Position numbers and translations under genes: made by a program
The notes under the pieces: model-generated
Database searches by the model: none
The model's input: the letters and a program-made list of their open reading frames with translations, nothing else
Told to the model about the DNA's origin: nothing
Assembly (NCBI GenBank): GCA_963576725.1
Contig: OY755246.1
Span: forward strand, 74,765,467 to 74,829,466
DNA from: Azorinus chamasolen
Lineage: Eukaryota > Mollusca > Bivalvia > Cardiida > Solecurtidae
Direction of reading: 5' to 3'
DNA length: 64,000 nt
Shown: piece by piece, positions 43,211 through 54,649 of the stretch
Position numbering within the stretch: the stretch's first letter is position 1
Layout: every line of letters begins with the position of its first letter

Positions 43211-44414
43211 ATGAAAACGATGTAACAGTTAGCAGTACGAACTCGGTGTCTAGTCTGACTGTACACTATGTGACAACAACATGGACTCGGGTTCCGGTTT
43301 TGGTCTACACTATGTTAAAATTATCAGCATAGACTCGATAACTGGTCCGGATGTATAATATCTATCAAGTATCAGAAAATACTCGGTGACAATTATATGC
43401 CCATACTATGTGGCTGGTATGACTGTAAAATATGTGACACTCATAAGTACAGACACACCACATGCACGGTATCTTGTTTGACCCTTATCAACCCACTCCG
43501 TAAATGGTCTCCCGGTACACTATGTGAAATGTATCATGGCTTGTCTGGCTGCACATGTTTGGACTTGTCAGCACAAACAAGGTGGAGAGCGTAGCTATAT
43601 ACTCGTATGCGCTATTTGTCAGTACAGACTGGTTGATGCTCTGGCTGTATATATGTGACAATGATCAGTACAGACACAGTGGCAACTCTGACCGTATATA
43701 CGTGACAATATTCAGTATAGACTCAGTGGCTACTCTGGCCGTGTTATACGTGACAATTATCAGTATATCAGTGGATGCTCTGGCTGTATATAAGTGAAAA
43801 TGATCAGTACATATTCAGTGGATAATACTGCTGTATATACATGTACGTGACAATTGTACAGACGCAGTGGATGCCCTGGCTGTATATACGTGACAATTAT
43901 CAGTACGTGACAATTATCAGTACTGACTAAGTGACAAGTATCAGAACAAAAATCTGGATAGTTTGGCTGTATACATTTTGACACTTATCAGCATAGACTG
44001 TATGGCTGGTCTAGTTGTACACACATTTTGATAGTTATTTGTACATAGTCAGTGGCTGGTGTGGCTGTACACTATGTGACATTTACTAGTACAGAACCGA
44101 TGATAGACCTGGCTGTTTATGTTTTATCTTTGACAAATATCAGCACAAACTCGGTGACTGATTTGGATATACACTATGTTAGTCGGTGGCTTGCCTGTTA
44201 TACTATGTATATTTGCATTTATAGTATCGGCACAGTACAGACGGCTAGTATGACTATATTGTCTGACAAGTATCAGCACAGTACAGACGGCTAGTATGAC
44301 TTTACTGTCTGACAAGTATCAGCATAGTACAGACGGCTATAATGACTGTATTGTCTGACAAGTATCAGCATAGTACAGACGGCTAGTATGACTATACTGT
44401 CTGTACTGTCTGGC
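43211..44414. repeat. Mega-array block 4, diverged monomers then a 46-bp run
   Basis: Monomers CAGTGGCT..TCTGGCTGTATA and TACGTGACAATTATCAGTA are diverged over 43211-44220. From 44220 a regular 46-bp unit appears: TATCAGCATAGTACAGACGG then CTAGTATGACTATACTGTCT. Confidence 0.85.
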
Positions 44415-44995
44415 CAACCTCCAACGCAGTAATCTCCCCTAATCGCTACGCTGAAGAGATCCCTGCCACCACAACATCCACGTGACCATGGTGTACATCA
44501 TGTAATCAAACTATGGCAGACGCTATTTCGGCTGCAAACTCGTACCGCAGCCAACCGGTAAATTTACTATTACACACTGTCCCGCAAGAAAATATTAAAA
44601 ACATTTAAGCTGTTCGGGAATTTGGTAAACTGATCTAGATCAATTTCCTCGGTACCCCAAACTGACCGAAATGCATAAGGCTGTGTGCAAGTGATGCGTA
44701 ACTAAGCTATTGTTTTCAACGTTGTTAAGGCGCCGTCATTATTGTGACGTCACCACGATATAGAGAATTACGTGTAATAGGTTACCAAAATTCATGTTTT
44801 TAGGAAAGCTGATTATTGTTCTACTTTGCTGGCTTTACCGGTGCTGAAATATGAAACAAAATCGAAAACTATTGAAATCAACATTCAAAAAAATAAAATA
44901 TGCAAAAACAAATTTTAGCTAAAATCTAGCTAAAAAACTTGTGGTGGCAGTGATGACCGCACGTAGTGACAAGGGAGATCACTGTGAGGAGTTTG
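44415..44995. mobile_element. 581-bp TIR element with a 9-bp target duplication
   Basis: The left end CAACCTCC....CAGT.ATCTCCC....CTACG...ATC.CTGCCACCACAA and the inverted right end match over ~60 bp (44415-44475 and 44935-44995). Both sides carry CTGTCTGGC (44406-44414 and 44996-45004), a variant of the surrounding monomer's CTGTCTGAC, supporting a true 9-bp duplication. Nine bases and long TIRs suggest a Mutator-like or similar transposase. No ORF. The interior is AT-rich with AAAATCTAGCTAAAAA. Confidence 0.8.
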
Positions 44996-45390
44996 CTGTC
45001 TGGCAAGTATCAGCATAGTACAGACGGCTAGTATGACTATACTGTCTGTACTGTCTGACAAGTATCAGCATAGTACAGACGGCTAGTATGACTATACTGT
45101 CTGACAAGTATCAGCACAGTACAGATGGCTAGTATGACTATACTGTATGACAGGTATCAGCATAGTACAGACGGCTAGTATGACTATACTGTCTGACAAG
45201 TATCAGCATAGTACAGACGGCTGGTATGACTATACCGTCTGACAAATATCAGTACAGTACAGGCGGCTAGTATGACTATACTCTCTGACAAGTATCAGCA
45301 CAGTACAGACGGCTTGTATGACTATACTGTCTGACAAGTATCTTCATAGTACAGGCGGCTAGTATGATTATATACCTTCTGACAAGTATC
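44996..45390. repeat. Mega-array block 5, 46-bp monomers
   Basis: Resumption of TATCAGCATAGTACAGACGG / CTAGTATGACTATACTGTCTGACAAG units, about 8 copies. Confidence 0.9.
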
Positions 45391-47432
45391 AACATAAATT
45401 ATGTGGATAAGTTGGTTGTATTGTATGTGATGGCTGGTCTAGCTGTACACATATCAGTATTTATTTGATGGCATGTCTTGGTGTATACTATACACCATTG
45501 GACAAATATCTGCGTATACCCGGTGACTAGCATTGCTGTATGACAAGTATCTGGACATACCTGGCATGGCTGTATACTTTGTGATACTCATTAGCATCAA
45601 CTCGGTGGCTGGAATGTCTGTACTAGTCTGTACACGATTTGAGCACTTTTCAGCACAATTTGACAATGATCTTCACAAACTGCTATGACTGTATACATTG
45701 TAACGTTCAACACACACTCGATGGTTGATTTGACTGAATACTATGTGACAATGTTAAACACATACTCAATGACATATCTGGCTGTATATTATGTGACAAT
45801 GTTCAACACCTACTCAGTGACATATCTGGCTGTATATTATGTGACAATGTTCAACACACACTCATTGGCTGATTTTGCTGTATACTATATGACAATGTTC
45901 AACACACACTCGATGGCTGTTTTGGCTGTATACTACGTGACAATGTTCAAAAGTATTAACACAAACTCAGTGGTTGACCTTGGTGTACACTATGTGACAA
46001 AAAGTATCAACACAAACTCGGTGGCTGGCCTTAGTGTACACTATGTGACAAGAAGTATAAACACAGACTCGGCGGCTGATCTTGGTGTATAATATGTGGC
46101 AGCTATGAACACAAGGTCAGTGGCTGACTATGGTGTATACTATCAACACAGAATCGATGGTTGATCTTGAAGTACATTATGTGTGAAGTATCGACACAGA
46201 TTCAGTGGCTGACCTTGGTGTACACTATGTGACAAATATCAACACAGACACGATGGCTGACCTTGATGTAAACGATGCGACACGTACCATCACAGACACA
46301 GTGGATGATCTTGATGTACACGATGCGACACGTACCATCCCAGACACAGTGGATGATCTTGGTGTATACTCTTTGACAAGTACTAACAGGCTTGGCGACT
46401 GGTTCGGGTGTACAATATGTGACAAGTATAAATGACTCATTTACTGATCGGGATGTAGACTATGTGACAATTATCAGCATAAACTTGGCGGCTCGTCTGG
46501 CAGTACAATATGTGTCCATATTAAGGACATCTCTGTGGCGGTTCACTGTGTGGCTATTGTCAGTATACACTCGGTGACTGGTCTGACAGTAATCATTGTT
46601 ACATATATCATAACATTCTGGGTGACTGGTCTGACCGTGCACAATGTGACTAATATCAGGACAAACTTATTGACTGGTCTAACCGTACACTATGTGACTA
46701 TTCTAAGGACAAAGTCGGTGGTTGGTCTGACCGTACAATGTGTCAACTCGGTGACTGGTCCGATCGTACAGTGACGTACACTATGTGACTTTTATCATGC
46801 CAGTTTCGGTGGCTGGTCTTACCGTACACTATGTGACTATTATTAGGACAAACTATGTGACTGCCCGACCGTACACTGTGTGACTAATATCAGGCCAAAC
46901 TCTATGACTGGTCTGACCGTACACTATGTGATTAATATCAGGGCAAACTCGATGACTGGTCTGAGCGTACATAATGTGACTAATATAAGCGCAAACTCCG
47001 TAGCTGGTCTGAATGTACACAGTGTAACTATTTTAAAGACGAACTCGCGAACTCGGTGACTTGTCTGACCGTACACACTGGCGACTACTAAGTATTGGTA
47101 TGTACATTATTTGACTATTTTAAGGGAAAAAAACGGTGGTTGGCCTGACCGTACAATGTGTGACTAATATCAGGACAAACTCGGTGACTGGTCCGACCGT
47201 ACACTATGTGACTATTATCAGGATAATCATCTGGTCTGAGTGTATTATGTGACTATTATCAGGACAAACTCGGTGACTGGTCCGACCGTACACTGTGTGA
47301 CTAATATAAGAGCAAACTCGGTGGCTGGTCTGAATGTACACACTATAATTATTTTAAAGACAAACTCGGTGACAGATCTGACCGTACACACTGGCGACTT
47401 CTAAGTATTTGTATGTACATTATGTGACTATT
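45391..47432. repeat. Mega-array block 6, old diverged monomers
   Basis: Monomers of 45-50 bp with GGTGGCTGGTCTGACCGTAC and ACTATGTGACTATTATCAGG plus ACAAACTC, strongly varied in sequence and length. It includes small runs of one variant (CACACGATGCGACACGTACC near 46265-46340). Open frames of 60-135 codons are repeat artefacts. Confidence 0.85.
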
Positions 47433-47983
47433 TTAAAGTCCCTGGACGCCCTGAGATCGAAAACATGGCACTTTGGTGTTTTGATAGAGTGTCCTTCCAT
47501 TTGAAAGAAACTGATCTTAAAAAAAGTTTCAAACGTAAGGTTTTGTGTTAAGTTACATGTTGTTGTTTTTTAAATCGATGAAAACGAAAGTAGGTTTAAA
47601 TATAGAGAGAAAACGAAAGTAGGTTTAAATATAGAGACTGCGAGTATGTTTATTTCTACATTTTCTTTCTTCTTCGGCGACGATTTTTTAGAGATGTGTG
47701 CTCATCCCACTTCGGCTTCCAAGAGACGCCTAAATGCATTATTTGATATATCGAGAGGCGCATGCGCGAAGTGTTTTCTATATTTATAGCGAATATTTAT
47801 AAAGTACTCTGTCATACTTTTTTGACCACTGGAACAAAAAGTACAGCGCGATATATTTGAGAGTTTTATTGTTTCTCAACAGAAAACGATCAAATAAAAA
47901 GCAAGACTGCTTAAATGGTATACTGAAGGGTACATTCAGCATATATTTAAATTTTTTAATGCAAAAGCGTTCAGGGACTTTAA
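47433..47983. mobile_element. TTAA-flanked MITE, copy 2
   Basis: TTAA/AGTCCCTGGACGCC at the left and GCGTTCAGGGACT/TTAA at the right, same body as 22424-22905 with an extra ~75 bp near 47675-47750 (CTTCGGCGACG.. AGAGGCGCATGCGC). TIR AGTCCCTG is intact here. Confidence 0.85.
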
Positions 47984-47985
47984 GG

Positions 47986-49583
47986 AACAAGAGTACCGCA
48001 TACGGTACATAATGAGCCCACTTGCAAACTTTCTCTGATTCAACATGCCTTAGAAGTGTTGACATTTTCTAATCTGTGCTTCAGAACTTGAGTTCCATAT
48101 TAAGGTGATACTATTTTTAAAAAAATGAAGTGAATATCTTATTAAATAAAAAAGTTACAGCTAATCCTCATTTGTGCAGATTTTTGTAAAGTGCAACGGC
48201 CATAACTCTGTAAAGACAAACTGAATGAACTTCAAAATAAACTCAGCTTCAAATTTTGTTGCTTAAAACATTTGTGTTAAGTTTCATTTATATCATTTTA
48301 ATAGTTTTCCCAGAAAACAACAGACAAACTAAACGTTGACCGACAAACAAAGCAACGAACCCACAAAGTTCAAGGTCCATAACTTTAGAATAAAATGACA
48401 TATCAAAACCCCCGCAATATATGTGAAAATTCACATTAAGGTTTAACCATACAAAATATCATTTCAAATGAAAAAGTTATGGTCATCCTCATATTTGCAT
48501 AGATTTACATTATTGTTTTAAGTGCAAGGGCCGAAACTCCGAAACAACAAATCAAATGATCCTCAGAATCGACTTAGCTTCAATTCTTGATGCATTAAAC
48601 ATGTGTATGAAGTTTCATTAATATCTGTCAAACAGTTTTGCCAGAAAACAGCGGACAAACTATATGCATATATATGCATTATTTTTTTAAGTAAAAGGGC
48701 CATAACTCCGAAACGACAAATCAAATAAACCTCAAAATCGACTCAGCATCAGATCTTGATGCATTAAACATTTTTGTGAAGTTTCATTAATATCTCTCGA
48801 ATGGTTTTCCCAGAAAACAGCGGACAAACTATTTGCATGTATTTGCATTATTTTTTAAGGACAAGGGCCATAACTCTGAAAAAAAATCAAATGATCCTCA
48901 AAATCAATTCAGCTTCAGATCTTGATGCCTTAAACATTTGTGTGAAGTTTCATTAATATCTCTCAAATTGTTTTCCCAGAAAACAGCGGACACACTATTT
49001 GCATGTATTTGCATTATTTTTTAAGGACAAGGGCCATAACTCCAAAACGACAAATCAAATGAACCTTAGAATTGACTCAGCTTCAGATCTTGATGCATTA
49101 AACATTTGTGTGAAGTTTCATTAATATCTCTCAAATAGTTTTCCCAGAAAACAGCGGACAAACTATTTGCATGTATTTGCATTATTTTTTAAGTAAAAGG
49201 GCCATAACTCTGAAACGACAAATCAAATGAAGCTCAGAATCGATTCAGCTTCAGATCTTGATGCATTAAACATTTGTGTGAAGTTTCATTAATATTTCTC
49301 AAATTGTTTTCCCAGAAAACAGCGGACAAACTATTTGCATATGTTTTAGGACAAGGGCCATAACTCTGAAATGAAAAATCAAATGAACCTTAGAATCAAC
49401 TCAGCTCCAGATCTTGATGCATTAAACATTTGTGTGAAGTTTCATTAATATCTGTCAAATAGTTTTCCCAGAAAACAGCGGACAAACAAAATGTTGACGG
49501 ACGAACGAACGAACGAACGAACGGACGAACGGACAGGGCCACGACAATATACGACCACCTTTATTAGGTGGGCATATAAAAAA
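47986..49583 (+). mobile_element. Pearl/HINE-like element, family 1, copy B (complete)
   Basis: It starts AACAAGAGTACCGCATACGG two bases after the MITE. It has about six ~165-bp monomers, then GACGGACGAACGAACGAACG, then the end hairpin CCACCTTTATTAGGTGG followed by GCATATAAAAA. The 5' CGCCCAC and 3' GTGGGC are short subterminal inverted repeats. This is the layout of Helentron-associated elements (HINEs) and of 'pearl' elements described in bivalves. No coding capacity. Confidence 0.85.
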
Positions 49584-50400
49584 GCGGTGGTTGGTCTGAC
49601 TGTGTTTTTTATCAAGACAAATTCTGTAACTGGTTTGACCGTAAACTATGGTTTGACCGTAAACTATGTGTAGTTTCAGGATAAACTGAATGTGGCTGGT
49701 CTGGCTGTACATTATATGGCTGGTCTGGCTGTACTTTATGTGACTGGTCTGACTGTACACTATGTGACTGGTCTGGGTGTACACTATGTGGCTGGTCTAG
49801 CTGTACACTATGTGGCTGGTCTGACTGTACACTATGTGGCTGGTCTGACTGTACACTATGTGGCTGGTCTGACTGTACACTATGTGGCTGGTCTAGCTGT
49901 ACACTATGTGGCTGGTCTAGCTGTACACTATGTGGCTGGTCTAGCTGTACACTATGTGACTGGTCTGGGTGTACACTATGTGGCTGGTCTAGCTGTACAC
50001 TATGTGGCTGGTCTAGCTGTACACTATGTGGCTGGTCTGGCTGTACACTATGTGACTGGTCTGACTGTACACTATGTGGCTGGTCTGACTGTACACTATG
50101 TGGCTGGTCTGACTGTACACTATGTGACTGGTCTGGGTGTACACTATGTGGCTGGTCTGGCTGTACACTATGTGGCTGGTCTGACTGTACACTATGTGGC
50201 TGGTCTGACTGTACACTATGTGGCTGGTCTGACTGTACACTATGTGACTGGTCTGGGTGTACACTATGTGGCTGGTCTGGCTGTACACTATGTGGCTGGT
50301 CTAGCTGTACACTATGTGGCTGGTCTGACTGTACACTATGTGGCTGGTCTAGCTGTACACTATGTGGCTGGTCTGGCTGTACACTATGTGACTTTTATCA
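49584..50400 (+). repeat. Mega-array block 7, 24-bp monomers, about 29 copies
   Basis: From 49690 a 24-bp unit GTGGCTGGTCTAGCTGTACA + CTAT is repeated nearly without error. Three variants (CTAGCTG, CTGACTG, and GTGACTGGTCTGGGTG) form a recurring ~170-bp higher-order pattern. The unit is half of the 48-bp monomer. The 257-codon open frame AGLAVHYV... is an artefact. Confidence 0.97.
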
Positions 50401-50995
50401 CACAAAACAGATTATTGTTCAGGTTTTCGCTGTGTGAACATTATCAGCTCAAACACGGTTACTAGTTTGGTTTTATACTGGTTTGGTTGTGTACAATGAG
50501 TCTATTATCAGTAGAAACACGGTTAATGTTTTGGTTGTATACTATGTAATATGGTTACTGGTTTGGTTGAATACTGGTTTGGTTGTATACTGAGTGTCTA
50601 TTATCAGCAGAAACATGGTTACTGATTTGGTTGTATGCTATGTATCTATTATCAGCAGAAACACGGTTCTTGGTTTAATTGTATAACATGTGTCTACCAT
50701 CAGCAGAAACACGGTTCTTGGTTTGGTTGTATAATATGTGTCTATATTTATCAGCATAAACACGGTTCTTGGTTTGGTTGTATGCTATGTGTCTATTATC
50801 AGCAGAAACACGGTTCTTGGTTTGGTTGTATAATATGTGTCTATTATCAGCATAATATTATCAACACGGTTACTGGTTTGTTTGTATACAATGTGACAAT
50901 TAGCAGCAAAGACTCGGTGGCTGAGCTGGCCAAACACAACTTGACAGTTGTCAGGACAGACTACGTTATAAGCTGCTATAATATTTAATCATCAA
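50401..50995. repeat. Mega-array block 8, diverged right edge
   Basis: Monomers GTGTCTATTATCAGCAGAAA then CACGGTTCTTGGTTTGGTTG + TATAATAT (about 48-50 bp), decaying to the right. Confidence 0.85.
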
Positions 50996-51400
50996 TTTTG
51001 ACCAAACGTGCAGCAGAAACACTGCATAAGAGATGTGGTGACGATCTGGGTATGCACTGTTTTTTTTATTGTCTTAAAGTATATTTCAGTTGATTGTTGT
51101 GCGTCTTTTTTGTTGTAGAAAACGCATACTTGACGTAAACGTTTTCTTGTGTATAGTTATTTATTGTTGTTTGTTTTCCACAGTTACAGATTTTCAACCA
51201 TAGACTCGCTTACAAGAGAGATCATCATTAACTATGTGAAAGTTTACGTACAGGTAAATGCCGAATAGTTGGGTATCTCACCAGGGTTCAAACTGTTAAA
51301 CAATCGATCAGAAATTCTGCTTCAAAATTTGGCTCATATGACATTTTCTATATTTTTCAGCATAATAAATGTTTACGAAATGATCAAGAAAACCTCATTT
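50996..51400. other. Unassigned DNA
   Basis: No feature seen. Confidence 0.4.
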
Positions 51401-52105
51401 AGTTCTGACTGTACGCAGTCCTGGGTCAGACTGTACGAAGTTCTAGATCGGACTGTGTGCAGTCCTGGGTCAGACTTTACGCAGTCCTGGGTCAGACTGT
51501 ACGCAGTTCTAAGTTGGACTGTACGCAGTCCTAGGACATACTGTACGTAGTTCTAAGTCAGATTGTACGCAGTCTTAGGACATACTGTACGCAGTTCTAG
51601 GTCAGACTGTTCGCTGTCCTGGATCAGACTGTACGAAGTTCTAGATCAGACTGTACGCAGTCCTGGGTCAGACTATACGCAGTCCTGGGTCAGAATGTAC
51701 GCAGTCCTGGGCCAGATTGTACGCTGTTCTGGGTCAGACTGTACGCAGTCCTGGGTCAGACTGTTCGCTGTCCTGGGTCAGACTGTACGCAGTCCTGGGT
51801 TAGACTTACGCAGCCCTAGGTCAGATTGTACGAAGTCCTGGGTCACACTGTATGCAGTCCTGGGACATATTGTACCCAGTCCTTGGTCAGACTGTATGCA
51901 CTACTAGGTCAGATTGTACGCAGTTCTAGGTTAGACTGTATGAAGTCCTGGGACAGATTGTACGCAGTTCTGGGTCAGACTGTACGCACTACTAGGCCAG
52001 ATTGTATGCAGTTCTAGGTCAGACTGTATGCAGTCATGGGACAGATTGTACGCAGTTCTTGGACATACTGTATGCAGTCCTGGATCAGACTGTACACAAT
52101 TTTAC
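51401..52105. repeat. 22-bp tandem array, about 32 copies
   Basis: Unit GTACGCAGTCCTGGGTCAGA + CT with TTCTAGGTCAG and GAAGTTCTAGATC variants. The period is 22, so three 66-bp phases give 63-114 codon frames that are artefacts. Confidence 0.97.
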
Positions 52106-53359
52106 TCTATAACTGACATGGTTCGTCCATAGGGCATTATCAGAGTATAAAAATCAAAATCGTACGCAGTAACAGGTTTGTTTTGGGCACTGATACTGAT
52201 CATGGGCTGTTTTCGAATGCTGATCTGGGCGGCATTCTTCACAACAGATAACGAGTTTGTCTGCCTCAGTTACAGTGTAATGAGTGTAGCCACTGGTCAA
52301 AGAAGCATTTCAATACAGTGTCTACACTGAAAAGCATTGTTTAGTCTGTCTAATAAAGTTACAGCAGTTTGAGTGTAGGTCACGATCAAAGGCAGCATTT
52401 GAAATCTGGAAGCTTGTCTTTAATATCGCATATTATAGAAGCGTGTATGATCACATTGTTCCTGCCCCATGGTGTCAAAATACAAATTAATATCTATGCA
52501 TGGCTAAAACGCCATTTTCTTGACCGTTCAGAAAATGTCCTCCACTGCATGTGTGACCTCATCATCTGACCGAAAGTGGTTACCGGAAATGGACTTTTTC
52601 AATTAAGAACACAGATGAAGGTCTGATGATGCGAGATCAGGCGAATGAAGCGGTGGCTCAATCAACCCAAAGCCACAATCGTTATTGGCAGCCATGGCAA
52701 TGGCAGACTTTTGAACAGGGGCATTGTTTTGATGGAAAAACACACTTTTACTATGTTTACGCAGCTGGATCACTTATTAATGCAACAGTGAGCTGCAGAG
52801 CTGTAAATGTAGATTCTGAACTATCTTCATTGTCTGCAACCTATAAGAACCTACTTTGATTTGAATTCATGCCTGACAAATAATGGACACTGATCAGATT
52901 CCACGTGTTCAATGCAGTAGCAGATGTAGGTGTTAGGTCTAACTTGTTGGCATGTTCTATGGTTGATGTCGTAGCCCACAGCGGTACTTATGCATAAAGT
53001 GTCAGAATAATACATTGCCCTTATTCATTAAACATATTTGTGTTTTAACATTTCTCATTCAACTATTCAAGTAGTTGTCTTAAATATATTGGCACTCATG
53101 TTGATATGTTTGAGCTGTGTCTCGACAAATCTAGCCTGATTGATATACGAACGTTATAGACCCAGATCAGTTGCAGATCAGAGCAGATCTGCCTTTCAAC
53201 AATATACACGTGTACTGATTTTGACTGAGATGTCCATGCAAAATTGTGTCTGTAAGACACAGCGATACCCCGTGGTGGCGCTTACCTACTTTGTAGCTGC
53301 AAACAAAATTCCTTGCGGGAAGCATGGGCTGGGTGCTCCATGAAAGTATGGATGGTGTT
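52106..53359. other. Mostly unassigned DNA with short open frames
   Basis: Plus frames at 52369-52569 and 52626-52859 have fairly even codon use (the second reads SQSHNRYWQPWQWQTFEQGH...), but no splice borders or known domain. Near 53155-53195 GACCCAGATCAGTTGCAGATC is a hairpin-family remnant. I would not call a gene. Confidence 0.4.
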
Positions 53360-53528
53360 AAATGTGTATATGCAATTCCATGCCAATAGCTATAGTGGTA
53401 AGTGAGATGTAAGACAATGAAAAAGCTGTGACAACCAACTGCACGTAAAAGCATGACACACGGACAGACAGACGGACGGACAGGTGCAAAACATAATGTC
53501 CCCTGACTATCGCCAACGGGGGCATAAA
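53360..53528 (+). mobile_element. 3' end of a HINE/pearl-like element, another family
   Basis: ACACACGGACAGACAGACGG tetranucleotide tract, then GTGCAAAACATAATGTCCCC, TGACTATCGCCAAC and GGGGGCATAAAAG: tract, hairpin, then GGGCAT-A-rich end, as in the families at 49.5 and 61.4 kb. The body is truncated. Confidence 0.6.
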
Positions 53529-54280
53529 AGTCTGCCTTACAACACTTGTTTTCAAATTCAACATTATTTGAACAGCTCTAGTGGCAGACAAACTTGGAGA
53601 GTAAACGATTTTGTACACCTATCATTATGTCATATTACAAACTTTGCAATTTCGTTCATAACATAATACATTCTGATCACTAGTTATACCATTTTGCCAC
53701 ACGGTGATTTTGTAATTGTTACCAATTATTACCAAACATATTATCTTTATAATAGAATAGAATAAGGCACTCTTTGGTCAAATGTTTAAAATGTAGATCA
53801 TAACATAAAATCACATATTCCAAGATCTAGAACGTTTCTGCTCATCTGATAATAAACACTGGATAACCCTTTACTCCATTAATAATCATGTTAGAATCAA
53901 TGGCACAACATTCATAAGATTAATTGCTGTAATAATAGCACATAGACCCAAGAATGTTTGGCGATGACAGAAACTGCAGACTCCTATCTACACCAGTTCC
54001 AAAATAAAGTGTGCACTTTTTAAGTTTAAATATTTTAATAATGACCAGACGTATATGTTCGATATTTCGCACACTATATCTCACTCTTGTCACTCTTGTA
54101 TGTATTGTATCTATTCTAAATATTTCGACAATGTAAACCTATAGATATAGCACAGTCCCCCATTAGAAAGTAGATACTAATAAAATATTTGTACAACGTA
54201 CATGCATAATTCATTTTAACCCTTTTCCTGCTAAGTGCGACCTATGTGCAAAGTTTGGATCCTGTAGGGGCACTGAGTAA
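53529..54280. other. Unassigned AT-rich DNA
   Basis: Around 53870-53950 'AACCCTTTACTCCATTAATAATCATG..' and AATAATAGCACATAGACCC relate to the satellite-like unit at 54.65-55.5 kb. No gene. Confidence 0.4.
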
Positions 54281-54390
54281 CATGGCTTCTCATCCCAATG
54301 CACGCTGTATGACACCATGGCTTCTCATCCCAATGCACGCTGTATGACACCATGGCTTCTCATCCCAATGCACGCTGTAAGACACCGGGT
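54281..54390. repeat. 35-bp tandem repeat, 3 copies
   Basis: CATGGCTTCTCATCCCAATG starts at 54281, 54316 and 54351. Confidence 0.95.
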
Positions 54391-54649
54391 GGATAGTCTC
54401 GCAAGAGCTTACACACACTGAACGTAAGTGAAAACTGTAACGGGTTGGACCTTTAGCAGATATTATTTCTATAGCAATCTAAGAATAAGATAATAAGAGC
54501 TACACTTTGGTTTGTATGTCCAGATCAATAGAGTAATTACCTAAGAGTATGTTTCAGTTTGGGACACTATATAGGAATATCAAAGATTAACAATAAATAA
54601 AAGTTAATCTATATTATGTCCTGATTGTATTATTTATGCATTATTTATT

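Noticed and set aside
42050..50465. Open frames with AVHYITINNT / AGLAVHYV repeats
   Set aside because: In-frame reading of 48- and 24-bp monomers, with no start, stop or splice context and open frames on both strands.
52369..52859. Two consecutive plus frames with protein-like composition
   Set aside because: No splice borders, no recognised domain and different frames; kept only as a note.
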